A stretch of DNA of 64,000 nucleotides from assembly GCF_000801105.2 (NCBI RefSeq), contig NC_079512.1, positions 1,674,263 to 1,738,262 of the forward strand, read 5' to 3'. Below the pieces are notes generated by a model. That model was not told the DNA's origin and did not search any database. It worked only from the letters and a program-made list of their open reading frames with translations. Shown piece after piece: positions 23,701 through 35,957 of the stretch (position 1 is the first letter of the stretch; every line of letters starts with the position of its first letter). Source of the DNA: Raphanus sativus (Eukaryota; Streptophyta; Magnoliopsida; Brassicales; Brassicaceae). Both the position numbers and the translations under genes were made by a program.

Positions 23701-26590
23701 TAGCTGCTTCTGGTTTTTCAAATTCAGGTTCCTCAGCTTTTGTCACAGTTTCTGCAGTATTATCTTCTGCAGCTACTGGTGTGAATCCTTCATCCATCTC
23801 CGCATCAACATCTTCTTTAGGATCCTTACTCTTTGTCTCCATCTTTGCATTTTTTCTCTTCTCATGATCACTTGTTTCCCCTTCCACCATATCTTGAATC
23901 TTGCTTACTTCATCATTGCGTCTCTCTGGTTCTTCAATCCCTTGAACCTTGTTCAAGCCGCCATCATCATCAGCCTTTGCTCTACTTTTACTTGTTCCAT
24001 CTAGCTGCTCATGATGTTCTTGTTTTTCAACCTCTTCAAGTGATCTAGATCCAAAACCATCACTTCTAGCCTCTGCTTGTGAGTCTTTCTTCTCAATCTC
24101 GTCTTGTTTATGTTCTTGTTCTATAATGTCTGGAAGCTTTCTTAAGCTACTGCTGCCTTCACTCTCTGCATTTGAATCAGAATACTCTTGTTGACCAGCT
24201 TCCAAAATCTTGTCTTGTTCATCAATTTGCTGACTCTTTTCTAAGTCTTCATCCTCAATTTGAGTTTCTTTCTCATCAGATTGTTCTTTGCCATCCTTCT
24301 CTTGACCACCTGTTTCTTCTTCAACCATTTCTTGAATCTTGCTTTCTTCGTTGTGTCTCTCTGGTTCTTCAATCCCTTGAGCCTTCCTCAGGCCATCATC
24401 ATCACCACCATCAGTCCTTTTCTTTTCCATTTCTTTACTTTTACTTGTTCCACTTATCTCATTAGATTCTTGTTCTTCAATCTCTTCAACTGCTCCAATG
24501 TTATCACTTTTAGTCTCTTCTGAGACTTTGTGCTCCATTACTTCCTCTAACGTACCCACCTCTGGTACTTCATTCTCTTGCATTGGTTTCAGAACATCAT
24601 TCTTTATGTTTGTCTCTGCCTCTGGAGCTTTCTCTTTCACCAATTCTTTGATATTTTCTTGTTTATCTTCTCCCTTTCGTCCCTTGGAATGTTGCTCTTC
24701 ATTCTCTCGAAGATTTGTTAAGATACTCTCTTCATGTTTTGTCTCAGTTTCTGCAATGTTTGGTGCAGTTTCCATCTTGACACTCTTCTTCTTCTTCTTC
24801 TCTTTTCCTTCATCATCTGTTTTAACTACAGAACCCACCTCTGGTGCTTCAGTCATCTGAACTGGTTTTGGAACATCATTCGCTATACTTGTCTCTGCCA
24901 CTGGAGTTTTCTCTTCCATAAGTTCATGTTTCTGGTTGACCTTATCTGCTTCTGGTTTTTCAGATTCCAACTCCTCAACTTTTGTCTCAGTTTCTGCAAC
25001 TACTCTTGTTCTCTCAATGTTTGGTAAGAATCCTTCTCCCATCTCTGCATCAACCTCTTCCTTAGGATCCCCTTCCACCATTTCTTGGATCTTTCTTTCT
25101 TCATTGCGTCTCTCTGGTTCTTCAATCCCTTGAACCTTTCTCAAGCCATCATCATCATCAGCCTTAGCTCTACTTTTACTTGTTCCATCTAACTGCTCAT
25201 GAGGTCTTTCTTGTCTTTCCATTTTTTCAAAATCATTACTTCTAGTCTCTTCTTGTGAATCTTTCTTCTCCATCATGTCTTGGTTATTCTCCTGTTCTAT
25301 AAATTCTGGAAGCTTTGTTAAGCCGCTGTCCTCATCAGATTCTTGCTTTTCAGTCTCTTCAACTGCTCCAGATTTAATGTCGCCATTTTTAGTCTCTTCT
25401 GAAACTTTCTGCTCCCTTACTTTTTGGTTACCTTCTTGTTCTATCATGTCTGGAAGCTCTTCTAAGCCACTGTCCTCATCAGATTCTTGTTCTTCAATCT
25501 CTTCAGTTGCTTCAGATCTAATGTCAACACTTTTAGTCTCTTCTGAAACTTTCTGCTCCATCACTTCTTGTTCTATAATGTCTGGTAGATTTTCTAAGCC
25601 ACTGTCCTCATCAGATTCTTGTTCTTCAATCTCTTCAGTTGCTCCAGATCCCATCTCCTCATTTTTAATCTCTTCTGAAACTTTCTTCTCCATTACTTCT
25701 TGGTTATCTTCTTGCTCCATAATGTCTAGAATTTTTTCTAAGACATTGTCCTCACTCTCTGTGTCTGAATCAGCCAACTCTTGTTGACCAGTCTGCTGAA
25801 TCTCTTCTAAGTCATCATCTTCAATTTGAGTTTCATCCACACCTCCACTGAAACCCTCTTCTTCACCTTCATAAACTTGACTCTCTCCTTCTTCATCTTC
25901 CACCATCTCACCAAAATCTTCTTCTCCTTGACTCTCAGAGTGTTCATCAGTCTCCTCCTCTCTTTCTTCATCCTCCTCTTCAACTTCTTCTCTGTTCTCA
26001 GCTTCACTCACATCTCCAAAGTCCACACCCTCTTCTTCTTCTTCCTCCTCTTGCTCAAGGTTAAATCCAGAGATTCCTTTTACTCTTTTAGGCATTGTGA
26101 TCGTAAGAGTGGCATCATCATCATCAAATCTAGCTTTAATCTTGTCTAAATCAACAACGTCTGGAATCAGAAAAACTTTCCTGAACGCTCTCATCTCCAC
26201 TTCTTTCCTCCATGCCATCCATCTAATCATAACCATTTCTTCAACAGGTTTCCTTCCACTTATAGTAATCTTATCTCCCTCTTTGTTTATATCAATCTCA
26301 ATACCTTCCTTCTTGAATCCTACAGTTTCAATTCTCAAGTTAAACATTCCCTAAAACACTAAACCGTAACTCACTCAACCGTAACTATCCTAGATAATAA
26401 GACAAAAAAAAAAGAGAGACCAAAGAGTGAATTGGTTTTGACCTTTAAGATGGATGATGATGATGAACCTTGAATCTGTTTCTCTTGAAAGTACCAGAGG
26501 ACCAAATGGGTCTTTAGAGAAGCGAAAATCAACCGAGGAAGATACATCCTCTCTGGTTCTTGTGACCTTCAACCCTAATTCGAGCTCCAT
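11774..26590 (-). CDS. Giant tail-anchored HSP20-like protein (about 4,897 residues, RTM2/At1g76780-type)
   Basis: Two exons: 26590-26443 and 26319-11774, joined G|GA within a glycine codon (HLK-G-FKKEG). The ATG at 26347 is in the intron. Residues 1-120 form an HSP20/alpha-crystallin-like domain (MELELGLKVTRTREDVSS..., GFKKEGIEIDINKEGDKITI, ITMPKRVKGI). Then come about 4,700 residues of Glu/Lys-rich, predicted coiled or disordered sequence in diverged repeats (e.g. NIAETETKPEEFES, LVEEKTPEAET, EEIEEQESDEDSGLE). The end is a single hydrophobic helix (GGSTLFMSLIVIVISII) and a basic tail, as in a tail-anchored membrane protein. This N-terminal HSP20 plus C-terminal membrane anchor plan is that of RTM2-like proteins. 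The same exon 1, splice site, domain and anchor occur in the next gene. A 14.5-kb exon kept open argues for selection. Function is unknown; chaperone activity is not shown. Confidence 0.88.
21153..21197 (-). repeat. GAA microsatellite encoding poly-glutamate in the giant gene
   Basis: About 15 uninterrupted TTC/TTCTT-phase trinucleotides on the plus strand read as consecutive GAA/GAG Glu codons on the minus strand. It is likely length-polymorphic and shows how the acidic linker can grow by slippage. Confidence 0.85.
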
Positions 26591-27032
26591 TACTAACTTC
26601 TTTCTTGTGTGTTGGATCTGTCTCTGAGGATTTTGATGGATTCCACTGTTTTGATTAATTAGTTGATTGATCCACTAAAGAGTAAAGGGAAGGAGAAGGA
26701 CGATACTATATATTCGTTACTTCCTCTTTAGGACATGAGTAATCAAAGTCGCTGTCTTGTAAAACAAGTAACCACTTGCTTTTTTCCTTTTCTTTTCATA
26801 CTGAACCATGAAACAAACCATTTTGATCTTAGTTAAAGTTTGCACATACTTTTTTTTGTTCCATATAATCATTGTACTCATAATCTTTCCAAGATTTCAG
26901 TTTTCTATAATTTTTTATCTATTTTTTTTGGTCACCTATTTAAGGACCAGAAAAAACAACACAAAACTCACATTACATAGTATTGATCAAGTTTTTTCTA
27001 CCCTAATAAACCCTAATGATAAATCATTAATC
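26591..27032. other. Spacer between the two HSP20-like genes
   Basis: 442 bp. It serves as promoter/5' UTR of the giant gene and 3' flank of its smaller paralogue. It is AT-rich and no other gene was seen. Confidence 0.6.
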
Positions 27033-27854
27033 TCATTTTCTTCTGGATTGAATGAATTGAATAATGAAAACAATAATTGACATAAGCAGAGTAGATCCTG
27101 CAAAACATGGAAAACGAAATTTTTTTCTTTTCTTCTTTTTAGGTTTACTTTCTTTTTCTTCAGTTTCTTCCTCCACTATCTCTTCTTCAATCTCTTCTTC
27201 TTCTTCTTCTTCCTCTGGTATTGTTTCCTCTTCGATTTCTTCTTCTGGTTCTGCTATTTCCTCTGTTTTCTCTTCTTCTGGCTCTGTTATTTCCTCTGTT
27301 TTCTCTTCTTCTGGCTCTGTTTCCTCCTCTTCCTCCTCAATCTTCAAACCAGTTATCCCCTTAACTTTCTTGGGAAATGTCACTGTTAAAGTCTCATCTT
27401 CTTCACTAAACCTAGCTTTGATCTTGTCAAGATTGACGATTCTTGGAATCCGAAACACTTTCTTGAATTCTTGAATCTCAGTTTCCTTCTTCCATTCCAC
27501 CCACTTCACCAAAACCATTTCTTCTACTTTCTTCCTTCCACTTATAGTAATCCGATCTCCTTCTTCGTTTATCTCCATATCAATACCCTTCTTCTTAAAT
27601 CCTGCATTGCGTTTCAATCTCTCAGTCTCTTACAAAAATGTGCATGAAAAAATGGGAAAACTTTGAATGTATGTGGGAGAAGGAGAATGTTTTTTTATGA
27701 TGAAACCTTTGAGATGGAGAGTTAGGATGAACACAGAATCGGTTTCTCGAGAAGGCGAGACCTGACAAAGAGGATCTCCGGAAACCTTGAAATCTGTAGA
27801 GGAAGATACATCTTCTCTTGTTCGAGTGATCTTCAGACCTAGTTCAAGCTCCAT
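27033..27854 (-). CDS. Small tail-anchored HSP20-like protein (238 residues, At1g76770-type)
   Basis: Exon 1 is 27854-27707 and exon 2 is 27601-27033. They join in phase 1 at the same place as in the giant neighbour (HLK-G-FKKKG). Residues 1-48 (MELELGLKITRTREDVSS...) and the region to about residue 140 make an HSP20-like domain, with ITISGRKKVEEMVLVKWVEW and FPKKVKGITGLKI. A short acidic segment has repeated TEEI(T/A)EPEEEK units. The end is KFRFPCFAGSTLLMSIIVFI, a membrane anchor, then a basic tail. The protein resembles RTM2-like HSP20 proteins, which restrict long-distance virus movement in Arabidopsis, but that role cannot be inferred here. Same-strand tandem position and matching ends show it is the short paralogue of the giant gene. 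The in-frame ATG at 27617 is intronic. Confidence 0.9.
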
Positions 27855-28610
27855 TTTTTTTTTTGTATATATGCTGCTTCTTCTTTTAGTAGCATCTGTT
27901 TTTTAGTTTTGGTTGAAGTCTCTCTCTCATCCACAGTTTTCTTTTTAAAAAAGTTAAGCCATTACATAAGTTTCTTTAAGAATATATATATTCGTTGCTT
28001 CCTCTTCAGGAAACTGAGATATAAAGGGAGTCATGAGTTTGAGCTTTTGTTGCGTTGGCGGGAAGTAACGGCTATCTTTATATTAGCTTTTGTTTTTAAG
28101 ATCATGGCCAATGCATATACCCTACATTGCATTATGATAGATAACACTCTATTCACGAGAAGCCAAGACTGTAAAGTGTTTCTTCTTACCACAAAGCAAC
28201 GGTCACGTTTGGTCTACATTAGTTTTTTTTCTCTCCTATCCCTAACTATTCTAAATTCACTCCATGAACTATTCTTAATTATTAATTTTTATGCATAAGA
28301 AGCCAAGTCATTCATGAATAACATGTTTTGGTTACCTTCTCTATATAGACGGTTAACTATGCATAATGTACTTGCCAGTTCATGGTTCCAATTCTCATTG
28401 AAGAGAGTGCAAAAAAGACATTCTTAATATTTTCGATTTAAGTTAGCTTTTACTTTTCAAGAACTTTTATTTCACTCAAAATTATTTTCTTTCTTTAGTA
28501 ATGCATCTTTTATTCTCGAGTAATAACAGAGAAGCGATTGCTCTCTCAACATTCCTCTCCTATTACATATATGAAGTTTCTCTCAGAAAAATAATACATA
28601 AGCTCCGGAT
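27855..28610. other. Intergenic DNA between the small HSP20-like gene and EC1
   Basis: Promoter of the small HSP20-like gene (right after 27854) and 3' flank of EC1. Short open frames at 27909-28298 and 28501-28731 have no recognisable protein features. Nothing else was seen. Confidence 0.6.
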
Positions 28611-29081
28611 TCAAGGGTTAGAAGATCTAACAACATTACTAGGCTTAAACTTAAGGGAGAAAGGCAGTGGTGAGGAGGCAAGAGCATGTTCATCACCAAT
28701 CTTGCCAGAATCCTGGTCGTCATCACAGTAACCTTGGAGAACATCACCTTCTTGAGGAGTGAAACCAAGAACACCAATCATAGTAGTCCAACACTTGCGC
28801 CCCACGGTTCTTATTGCACTGCAACACCCAGGTCCAATGTAAGTCTCACCGTTGAGGAAGAACAAGATCAGCTCTCCAGAACAGTGTTGAAGCTGCATCA
28901 GTGAGTCCCAGCAGTAACCTGTTTCTTCATCAAGCCTGAGACGGTACACAAGACTTGTGGAAGGAGAAAGTGCTGCAGCCACGGTTGGTTTCATGAGAGG
29001 TCGAGATGTCACTGTGGAAGAAGCTACCATGATCATGAGCGTCACAGCGTATGCAACCACAAATCTTGAATTGATAGCCAT
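28611..29081 (-). CDS. EC1: EC1-like egg-cell-secreted cysteine-rich protein
   Basis: Intronless, 156 residues. An N-terminal signal peptide (MAINSRFVVAYAVTLMIMVA) is followed by a prolamin-like (DUF1278) domain. It has six cysteines at residues 57, 67, 86, 87, 97 and 119, in the EC1 pattern CW-x8-C, a CC pair, KCW and GYC. EC1 proteins are stored in egg-cell vesicles and released when sperm arrive; in Arabidopsis they activate sperm and are needed for gamete fusion. Length, intron absence and the motif GPGCCSAIRTVGRKCW match EC1.1-type members, and the neighbours match the Arabidopsis At1g76750 region. A TATA box lies about 76 bp upstream of the ATG. The tail beyond residue 125 (acidic then Ser/Pro-rich) is less conserved. 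The family call is firm; which EC1 paralogue it is was inferred from synteny. Confidence 0.92.
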   Translation of the reverse strand: MAINSRFVVAYAVTLMIMVASSTVTSRPLMKPTVAAALSPSTSLVYRLRLDEETGYCWDSLMQLQHCSGELILFFLNGETYIGPGCCSAIRTVGRKCWTTMIGVLGFTPQEGDVLQGYCDDDQDSGKIGDEHALASSPLPFSLKFKPSNVVRSSNP

Positions 29082-29605
29082 TAGAGAGATTAGGAAGTGA
29101 GTATGGTTGAGATTTTTTTTTTGTTTGTGATGAGAAGTGAGAGATGACCTTAGAGAGTTTATATAGAGATACTTGGAGCCTTGACTGTTACATGTAAATG
29201 ATAAGAGTGAAAGGACTAAAGCTATTACATAGGAAACTCATTAGACACCTCTTTGTGAAATAATGAATGCTTAGTGGCGTAGTGGGTATAGTTAATTGTA
29301 ATTCAATCTGCGTTACAATTGGGACGAACATTTACTACCGTTTAAGTATGCATGCATGTGTGGACATGACATGTATGCATGTTATAGCATAACATTTACT
29401 TGGAACATCAAAGTAATGCATGTGTGCACATAACATGTATGTCTAATGTTAATCTCATATTACCAAATGAGAATGGTTACAAGAGAAATACGTTACCCGA
29501 TTATACTTCTCATGACCCCCAAAAAAGAAATAAAAACCAGTGAGAAGCTGCATGTTCTAGATACAAAGACAAAAGTTAGCTGAGAAGTAAATTTTATATC
29601 ATCAT
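29082..29605. other. EC1 promoter and 3' flank of the SAP-like gene
   Basis: About 520 bp. Several CATGCATG-type (RY-like) motifs and related GCATGTGTG repeats occur at about 29349-29440. No gene was seen. Confidence 0.55.
29157..29166 (-). promoter_or_regulatory. TATA box of the EC1-like gene
   Basis: CTATATAAAC on the minus strand, 76 bp before the ATG, within the usual range for a short plant 5' UTR. Confidence 0.6.
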
Positions 29606-30751
29606 CTACTTTTTGTTCACAAGTCGTATTGACCGCCTTGGGACGTTATGCACTTCAACCAAACTACTGCATGGTCCATCCTCAGCCTCAGTAATCCCAC
29701 TTACTGAGTCTGACACAGTTACTGTCATCCCCTTGGACAGAGTTCGCTTCGACCGCCTCAGCTCTACTATACTTTCACCACCTTGGCTACTACACCACCT
29801 TCTAGCAACCTTACGCCTAGGAAGTTTCTTAACAGAGCGAGTGAATTCGAAGACTTGGTTCTCAGACTCAGGGCTAAACCTTACTTTCTTAACCTTTATG
29901 CTACCAACGGCATTCTCTTCCTCCTCCTGAAATTCAAGAAAATCTCAAAATTGAGAGACATATATTCTTTTAGTGATTAAAAAAAAAGAAAAATGGTTTA
30001 CTGCGATTGCTTTACCGCAACAACACTCTTTGCGTATGCATGCTTGTACGCTTCCGTCACCAGCAGTGAAAGTTTCTGCCAAAAAGGATTAATAAACACA
30101 TTAACATGAGAAAACAATAGAGTTTTGATTAGGGTGCAGAGGTAAGTAACCTCAGAGCCTAACTCCATTGCTGCCTCAGTTATATCAGTACGGATTAGCA
30201 CCTGGTTACCTGATAACGTAACCTAGCAAACGAGAATACAAGCTCGTGTATATGATCTATTAGGAGTTTAGGACACAACAAGTCTCATAAGTGTGAACTG
30301 GGGGGCACTACTGACCTTGACAAGGTCGCCTTGGCAATAACCATCATATTCTGCGCTGAAAGATTCGAACGAATAGGAGGAGACAGAAACTCAATAACAC
30401 ACAGATAAATTGAAAAAAAAAACTAACTTCTAGTTTAATAAATAATGTGAGTGAGAGACATACGCAGCTAACTCTTTTTGAACAAGAACAGCCTCAACCA
30501 TTTGAGCTTTCTTGTCAGTAGTATCCTCATACATATTCTGCATATATTTACTACCAAACTCATAAGTTCCGACCAAAAAACCCATGTTGTATTATTATTT
30601 CCGAAACAAATAGAAAAAAATAAGAAAAAGAAAAGCTAAAAACCTTTCCATCCTCGAGAAGAGAAGTGAGACTATAAGCCATCTCGATTTTTTTCAGATT
30701 TGCAGGGAGTCCATGCTTTTTGCACATGGCTTGTAGTTCTTTCCTCTTCAT
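29606..30751 (-). CDS. SAP-like-motif protein with basic C-terminus, six exons (At1g76740-region type)
   Basis: I assembled six exons by GT-AG sites with all phases matching: 30751-30644, 30537-30464, 30355-30316, 30222-30151, 30075-30016 and 29926-29606. They give 224 residues from the first in-frame ATG. The N-terminus MKRKELQAMCKKHGLPANLK is a SAP-like helix-turn-helix seen in a plant-specific family. The middle is DGYCQGDLVKVTLSG then a helical stretch. The last exon is basic with KVRFSPESEN, KLPRRK and two RRS-type motifs (ELRRSKRT, NVPRRSIR), so a nuclear or chromatin role is plausible but inferred. A GTG (30772-30770) stands seven codons upstream (VEVEFHG), where relatives as I recall them start with Met, so either the start shifted to the internal ATG or an upstream exon exists. 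Position next to EC1 matches At1g76740/76750. Function is unknown. Confidence 0.75.
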
Positions 30752-30772
30752 ACCATGGAACTCTACCTCCAC

Positions 30773-31377
30773 TAGCGAAACAGTTTTGAGATGATCAAAA
30801 CAGAGAAACTTAATGCTAGTAAATAAAAAGAAGCTTTGGGGATAAATATTTAAATTTTGAACTTTTGGCAACTCCGTTCTCGTAAAACGGGTTAAAAGTA
30901 GAAACACGCGCTCTGATTGGTTACTCTCTCTTATTTCGCCGTCAGTAAGTGTGACGTGATGGTTAACGATTGGACATGTGGAAGGAAGCGTATTAAACCA
31001 AGCTGTTAATTAATGATAACACCGCCCAGTACATCTTCCTCTTAAAATCTGAAAAAACGAATAAATAATACTCTTTTGAATGAATAATCTTTTGTTTTCA
31101 AAAAAAATATTAATATTTTGTATTAGTAAATAGTAAATACACCACTAATAATATTAAGAGAAATTAGGACATCTTCCAAAAATGAGAAGGCATGTTTAAC
31201 GTTCTATTTTTCCTTTTACTCAATTTTTTCAGTCAATTTTCTTTAACGTCGAGAAATTAGTTTTTTTTTTTTACCAAAACAAGTTGGAGGGTTTATGCAT
31301 AGAAAATAAAATCTGACAAAACGAATTCCGAATGAAGAATTTTCATTTAAAAAAAAATAAAATGTTATTTTGTATTA
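30773..31377. other. Intergenic DNA upstream of the SAP-like gene
   Basis: The reading frame of exon 1 stays open back to 30907, so part of this may be 5' UTR or coding. The remainder is AT-rich with no gene seen. Confidence 0.5.
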
Positions 31378-32283
31378 GAACATCTCCAACCATGACACCA
31401 AATTTGATGTTGAAATTACACCAAATTTGATGTTTTGGTGTCAAACTTTTTTTATCATCTCCAACAATGACACCAAATATTACACAAAAGTAATATTATA
31501 TATTATTTAATGTTTCTGTTTTAATAATTTTTATATTTTATTATGAAATTGATAAATAATTATTTTATCACACTTTTATATTATGTTTATTAATTTTTGT
31601 AATTATATATTTATAAAATTTATTTACATTTATATTTTTTATTTTAACAATATTATACATGTATTTTATTTTATATAAAATACTATATTAAAATTACAAA
31701 ACATTAATTATGAAAAGCACACAAAACTATATATTTATTTTCATAAATTTGTATTAGTTTAGTAATACAGGCTTAACTATATTATAAAATAAAATAAAAT
31801 ATTTTGAAGTTTGGTAAATTTAATAATATTAATATAATGTAAACAAAAATTATAATAAATATTTTAAAATAAATAATAATAATCATTTTGTAATTTCTTA
31901 TTTCAAAATAAAATAAAGCATAAAAGTCTATGATATTGTAATTTTACAAAATAAAAATGATAATAATAACTTAGTGATTTATAACTTTAAAATAAAATAA
32001 AAATATTTTAAGTATGTAAAAATATAAATAATACATAATATTTATGTTTAATTGCAATTTAAACTGATTAATAATAATAATTGAAACAAATTTGAACTGA
32101 TAAATAATAATAATTGAATTTTGCTATTCAATGAAACATAATAAAATATGTATATAAAATATTTGGTGCGATGAATAGTGTGACACCTCTACACCAAATT
32201 TAGTGAGATGGTATCTTTTTGGTATCCCATTGGAGATGAAATTACACTAAATTTAATGTTTAGGTGTCTCATTGGAGATAACC
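31378..32283. mobile_element. PIF/Harbinger-like non-autonomous element (MITE)
   Basis: A very AT-rich 906-bp block is bounded by inverted ends GAACATCTCCAACCATGACACC (31378) and, on the other strand, GGTTATCTCCAATGAGACACC. It is flanked by TTA on both sides (31375-31377, 32284-32286). The TTA target and CATCTCCAA-type termini fit PIF/Harbinger. Near each end, sub-terminal ACACCAAATTTGATG-like motifs are repeated in inverted orientation. No transposase. Confidence 0.6.
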
Positions 32284-32970
32284 TTAGCAAATGCACTATT
32301 TAATAATATTAAAACATTTTACAATAACCATGCACCAGTATATTTCTGTAAATTCAAATATTTTACAACTACTGTTGTTAAATTGTAAAGTTTATCAACA
32401 CAATGCATAGAAAATCTAAATCTCAAATTCTAGTCTGATTCTTTATTCTTCTGTAAATGAGTTATTACATGATTAATAAATTTCAAATTTCGTCAAAAAG
32501 AAAATCTAAGTCTCAGTATTTACATAACAAAAACCTATATTACAAAATGCCTTCAGATCTGCAGGTTTTTTTTTTTTGTAACCAAGGCTAGATCTGCAGG
32601 TTTTTGGCTTAACAAATCCTCGACTCTTTAATTTTTGGCACAATTAAACTTTTATTTTGGCATAATAGATAATAACTATATTTAAGCAACAAGTGTGCGG
32701 ATCAGTTGAAACAAGGAAGCTGTTGTAAACTCAAGGCAGCTTTTGATCTTTACTCTTGTGTGATAAAGAACATAGCTTGCACTCCAATAAAACCACAGGA
32801 CACAGAGAACAAATTAAAGGTGTAGAAGCTGGTAATGATAACCAGACAAATTAAAGGTCAGAGCAAGCAAGCAAACACGCTAACTGAGCCGGAAGGTTAC
32901 GATTGATGTTACATTTGCAACATTATCTTAAATGCCAGAAATATCTTATTACATGAAAGAGGAACACACA
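32284..32970. other. Intergenic DNA and 3' flank of OPR copy A
   Basis: No gene seen. It contains the T-tract scar at 32555-32600. The last part is the presumed 3' UTR of OPR A. Confidence 0.55.
32555..32600 (-). repeat. Micro-retroposon scar: T-tract insertion between 11-bp direct repeats
   Basis: AGATCTGCAGG at 32555-32565 and 32590-32600 (the repeat can be extended to 16 bp through the following T-run) brackets a 24-bp segment of a T-tract followed by GTAACCAAGGCT. On the minus strand this is AGCCTTGGTTAC plus poly(A). Confidence 0.6.
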
Positions 32971-35080
<2,110 letters not shown>

Positions 35081-35215
35081 TCAAGTTTTTGGTGAATTGT
35101 GGAAGAAGATGGAATAACTTCGACATATATTACACATAGTTAGCAAAAAAACATATAATATATACACACATTTGACTAGATATATTAGGAAAGTAAGTTT
35201 TTCTTTGGACGTGGG

Positions 35216-35269
35216 CGTCATTGAGGACGCATGCATCCATTGACCCCATCCACCTGCATCTTCATGACG
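35216..35269 (-). promoter_or_regulatory. TGACG-motif promoter block of OPR copy A
   Basis: CGTCA at 35216-35220 and TGACG at 35265-35269 lie in a stretch conserved upstream of all OPR copies (CGTCATTGAGGACGCATGCA core), 170-225 bp before the ATG. TGACG is the core of TGA-factor (as-1-like) sites, and class I OPR genes are known TGA-dependent oxylipin/xenobiotic-response genes. The regulation itself is inferred. Confidence 0.5.
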
Positions 35270-35487
35270 TATGCCTTAACCACCACGTTGAACTTAATCA
35301 CTAGATGCTCGTTTCTTTCTTACTCCATCTACAGTTGAGATTCGACTTTAGAGCTTAATTAAAGAACAAAAACTTTAGTGGGCCCTCATATAATTTTTAA
35401 TAATTAAAAAGAAAAAGAAAAGGTATTGACTTTGTCAGACTTTGGCCACCCGACAGAACAAAATGTTAAGGCCAAGGGGGTTCGAGG

Positions 35488-35704
35488 CAGAGCCAGCCCT
35501 TGGAAGAAGCTGAAGAAGCTGTTGCTTCCGGCCGCCGGAGAATATAAAATTTGTCGGCCTTGTTTGGACAGAAAGTTCTCATTAGTATTGGTGGTTAAGG
35601 TTTAGGTAACAAGGGTTTAGCTTCGCGGGTTCGATTACCCTTGAGCGAATAGGCCACATTTTTCATTTTTGCTTCTAGCCACATATATTCTAGGACCGGC
35701 TCTG
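35488..35704. mobile_element. hAT-type MITE (217 bp) upstream of OPR A
   Basis: Ends are CAGAGCCAGCCCT and AGGACCGGCTCTG (imperfect inverted repeats). It is flanked by the perfect 8-bp duplication GTTCGAGG (35480-35487, 35705-35712). The paralogous flank of copy C has a single GTTCGAGG at 48787-48794 and no insert, an empty site. Confidence 0.85.
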
Positions 35705-35957
35705 GTTCGAGGAAAGATAGCATCGTACAGAATGGGCACTGAGATTGAAATGAATGTTCGAAATAGAAAAAGATTTTTAAAAACATAAAAGACCCACACC
35801 ACTGATTAACTAGTAACTATATTTTTTTTCCTCTCATGCAGCCAGGGCTCACCACATGAAAGAAGAACTTCTCTCAAAATTGAGAAACAGAAAGTTCCTC
35901 TTCACAGGTGCTACATTATAAAGATAAGATTAAGATCCTCAAGGAAGGAGTAGTGTA

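Noticed and set aside
11774..26347. Many plus-strand open frames of 60-218 codons opposite the giant gene
   Set aside because: They are Ser/Leu/Phe-rich mirror images of Glu/Lys codons (TCT, CTT, TTC). No start context or domain supports them.
26347..26347. ATG at 26347 as the start of the giant HSP20-like protein
   Set aside because: It lies in the intron. The paralogue and the phase-1 junction HLK-G-FKKEG show exon 1 is at 26590-26443.
27909..28298. 129-codon plus frame between the HSP20-like gene and EC1
   Set aside because: Phe/Leu-rich with no recognisable domain. It overlaps the HSP20-like promoter and probable EC1 3' flank.
31261..31275. T-tract followed by ACCAAAAC as a sixth micro-retroposon scar
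   Set aside because: No direct repeat of 8 bp or more could be found around it.
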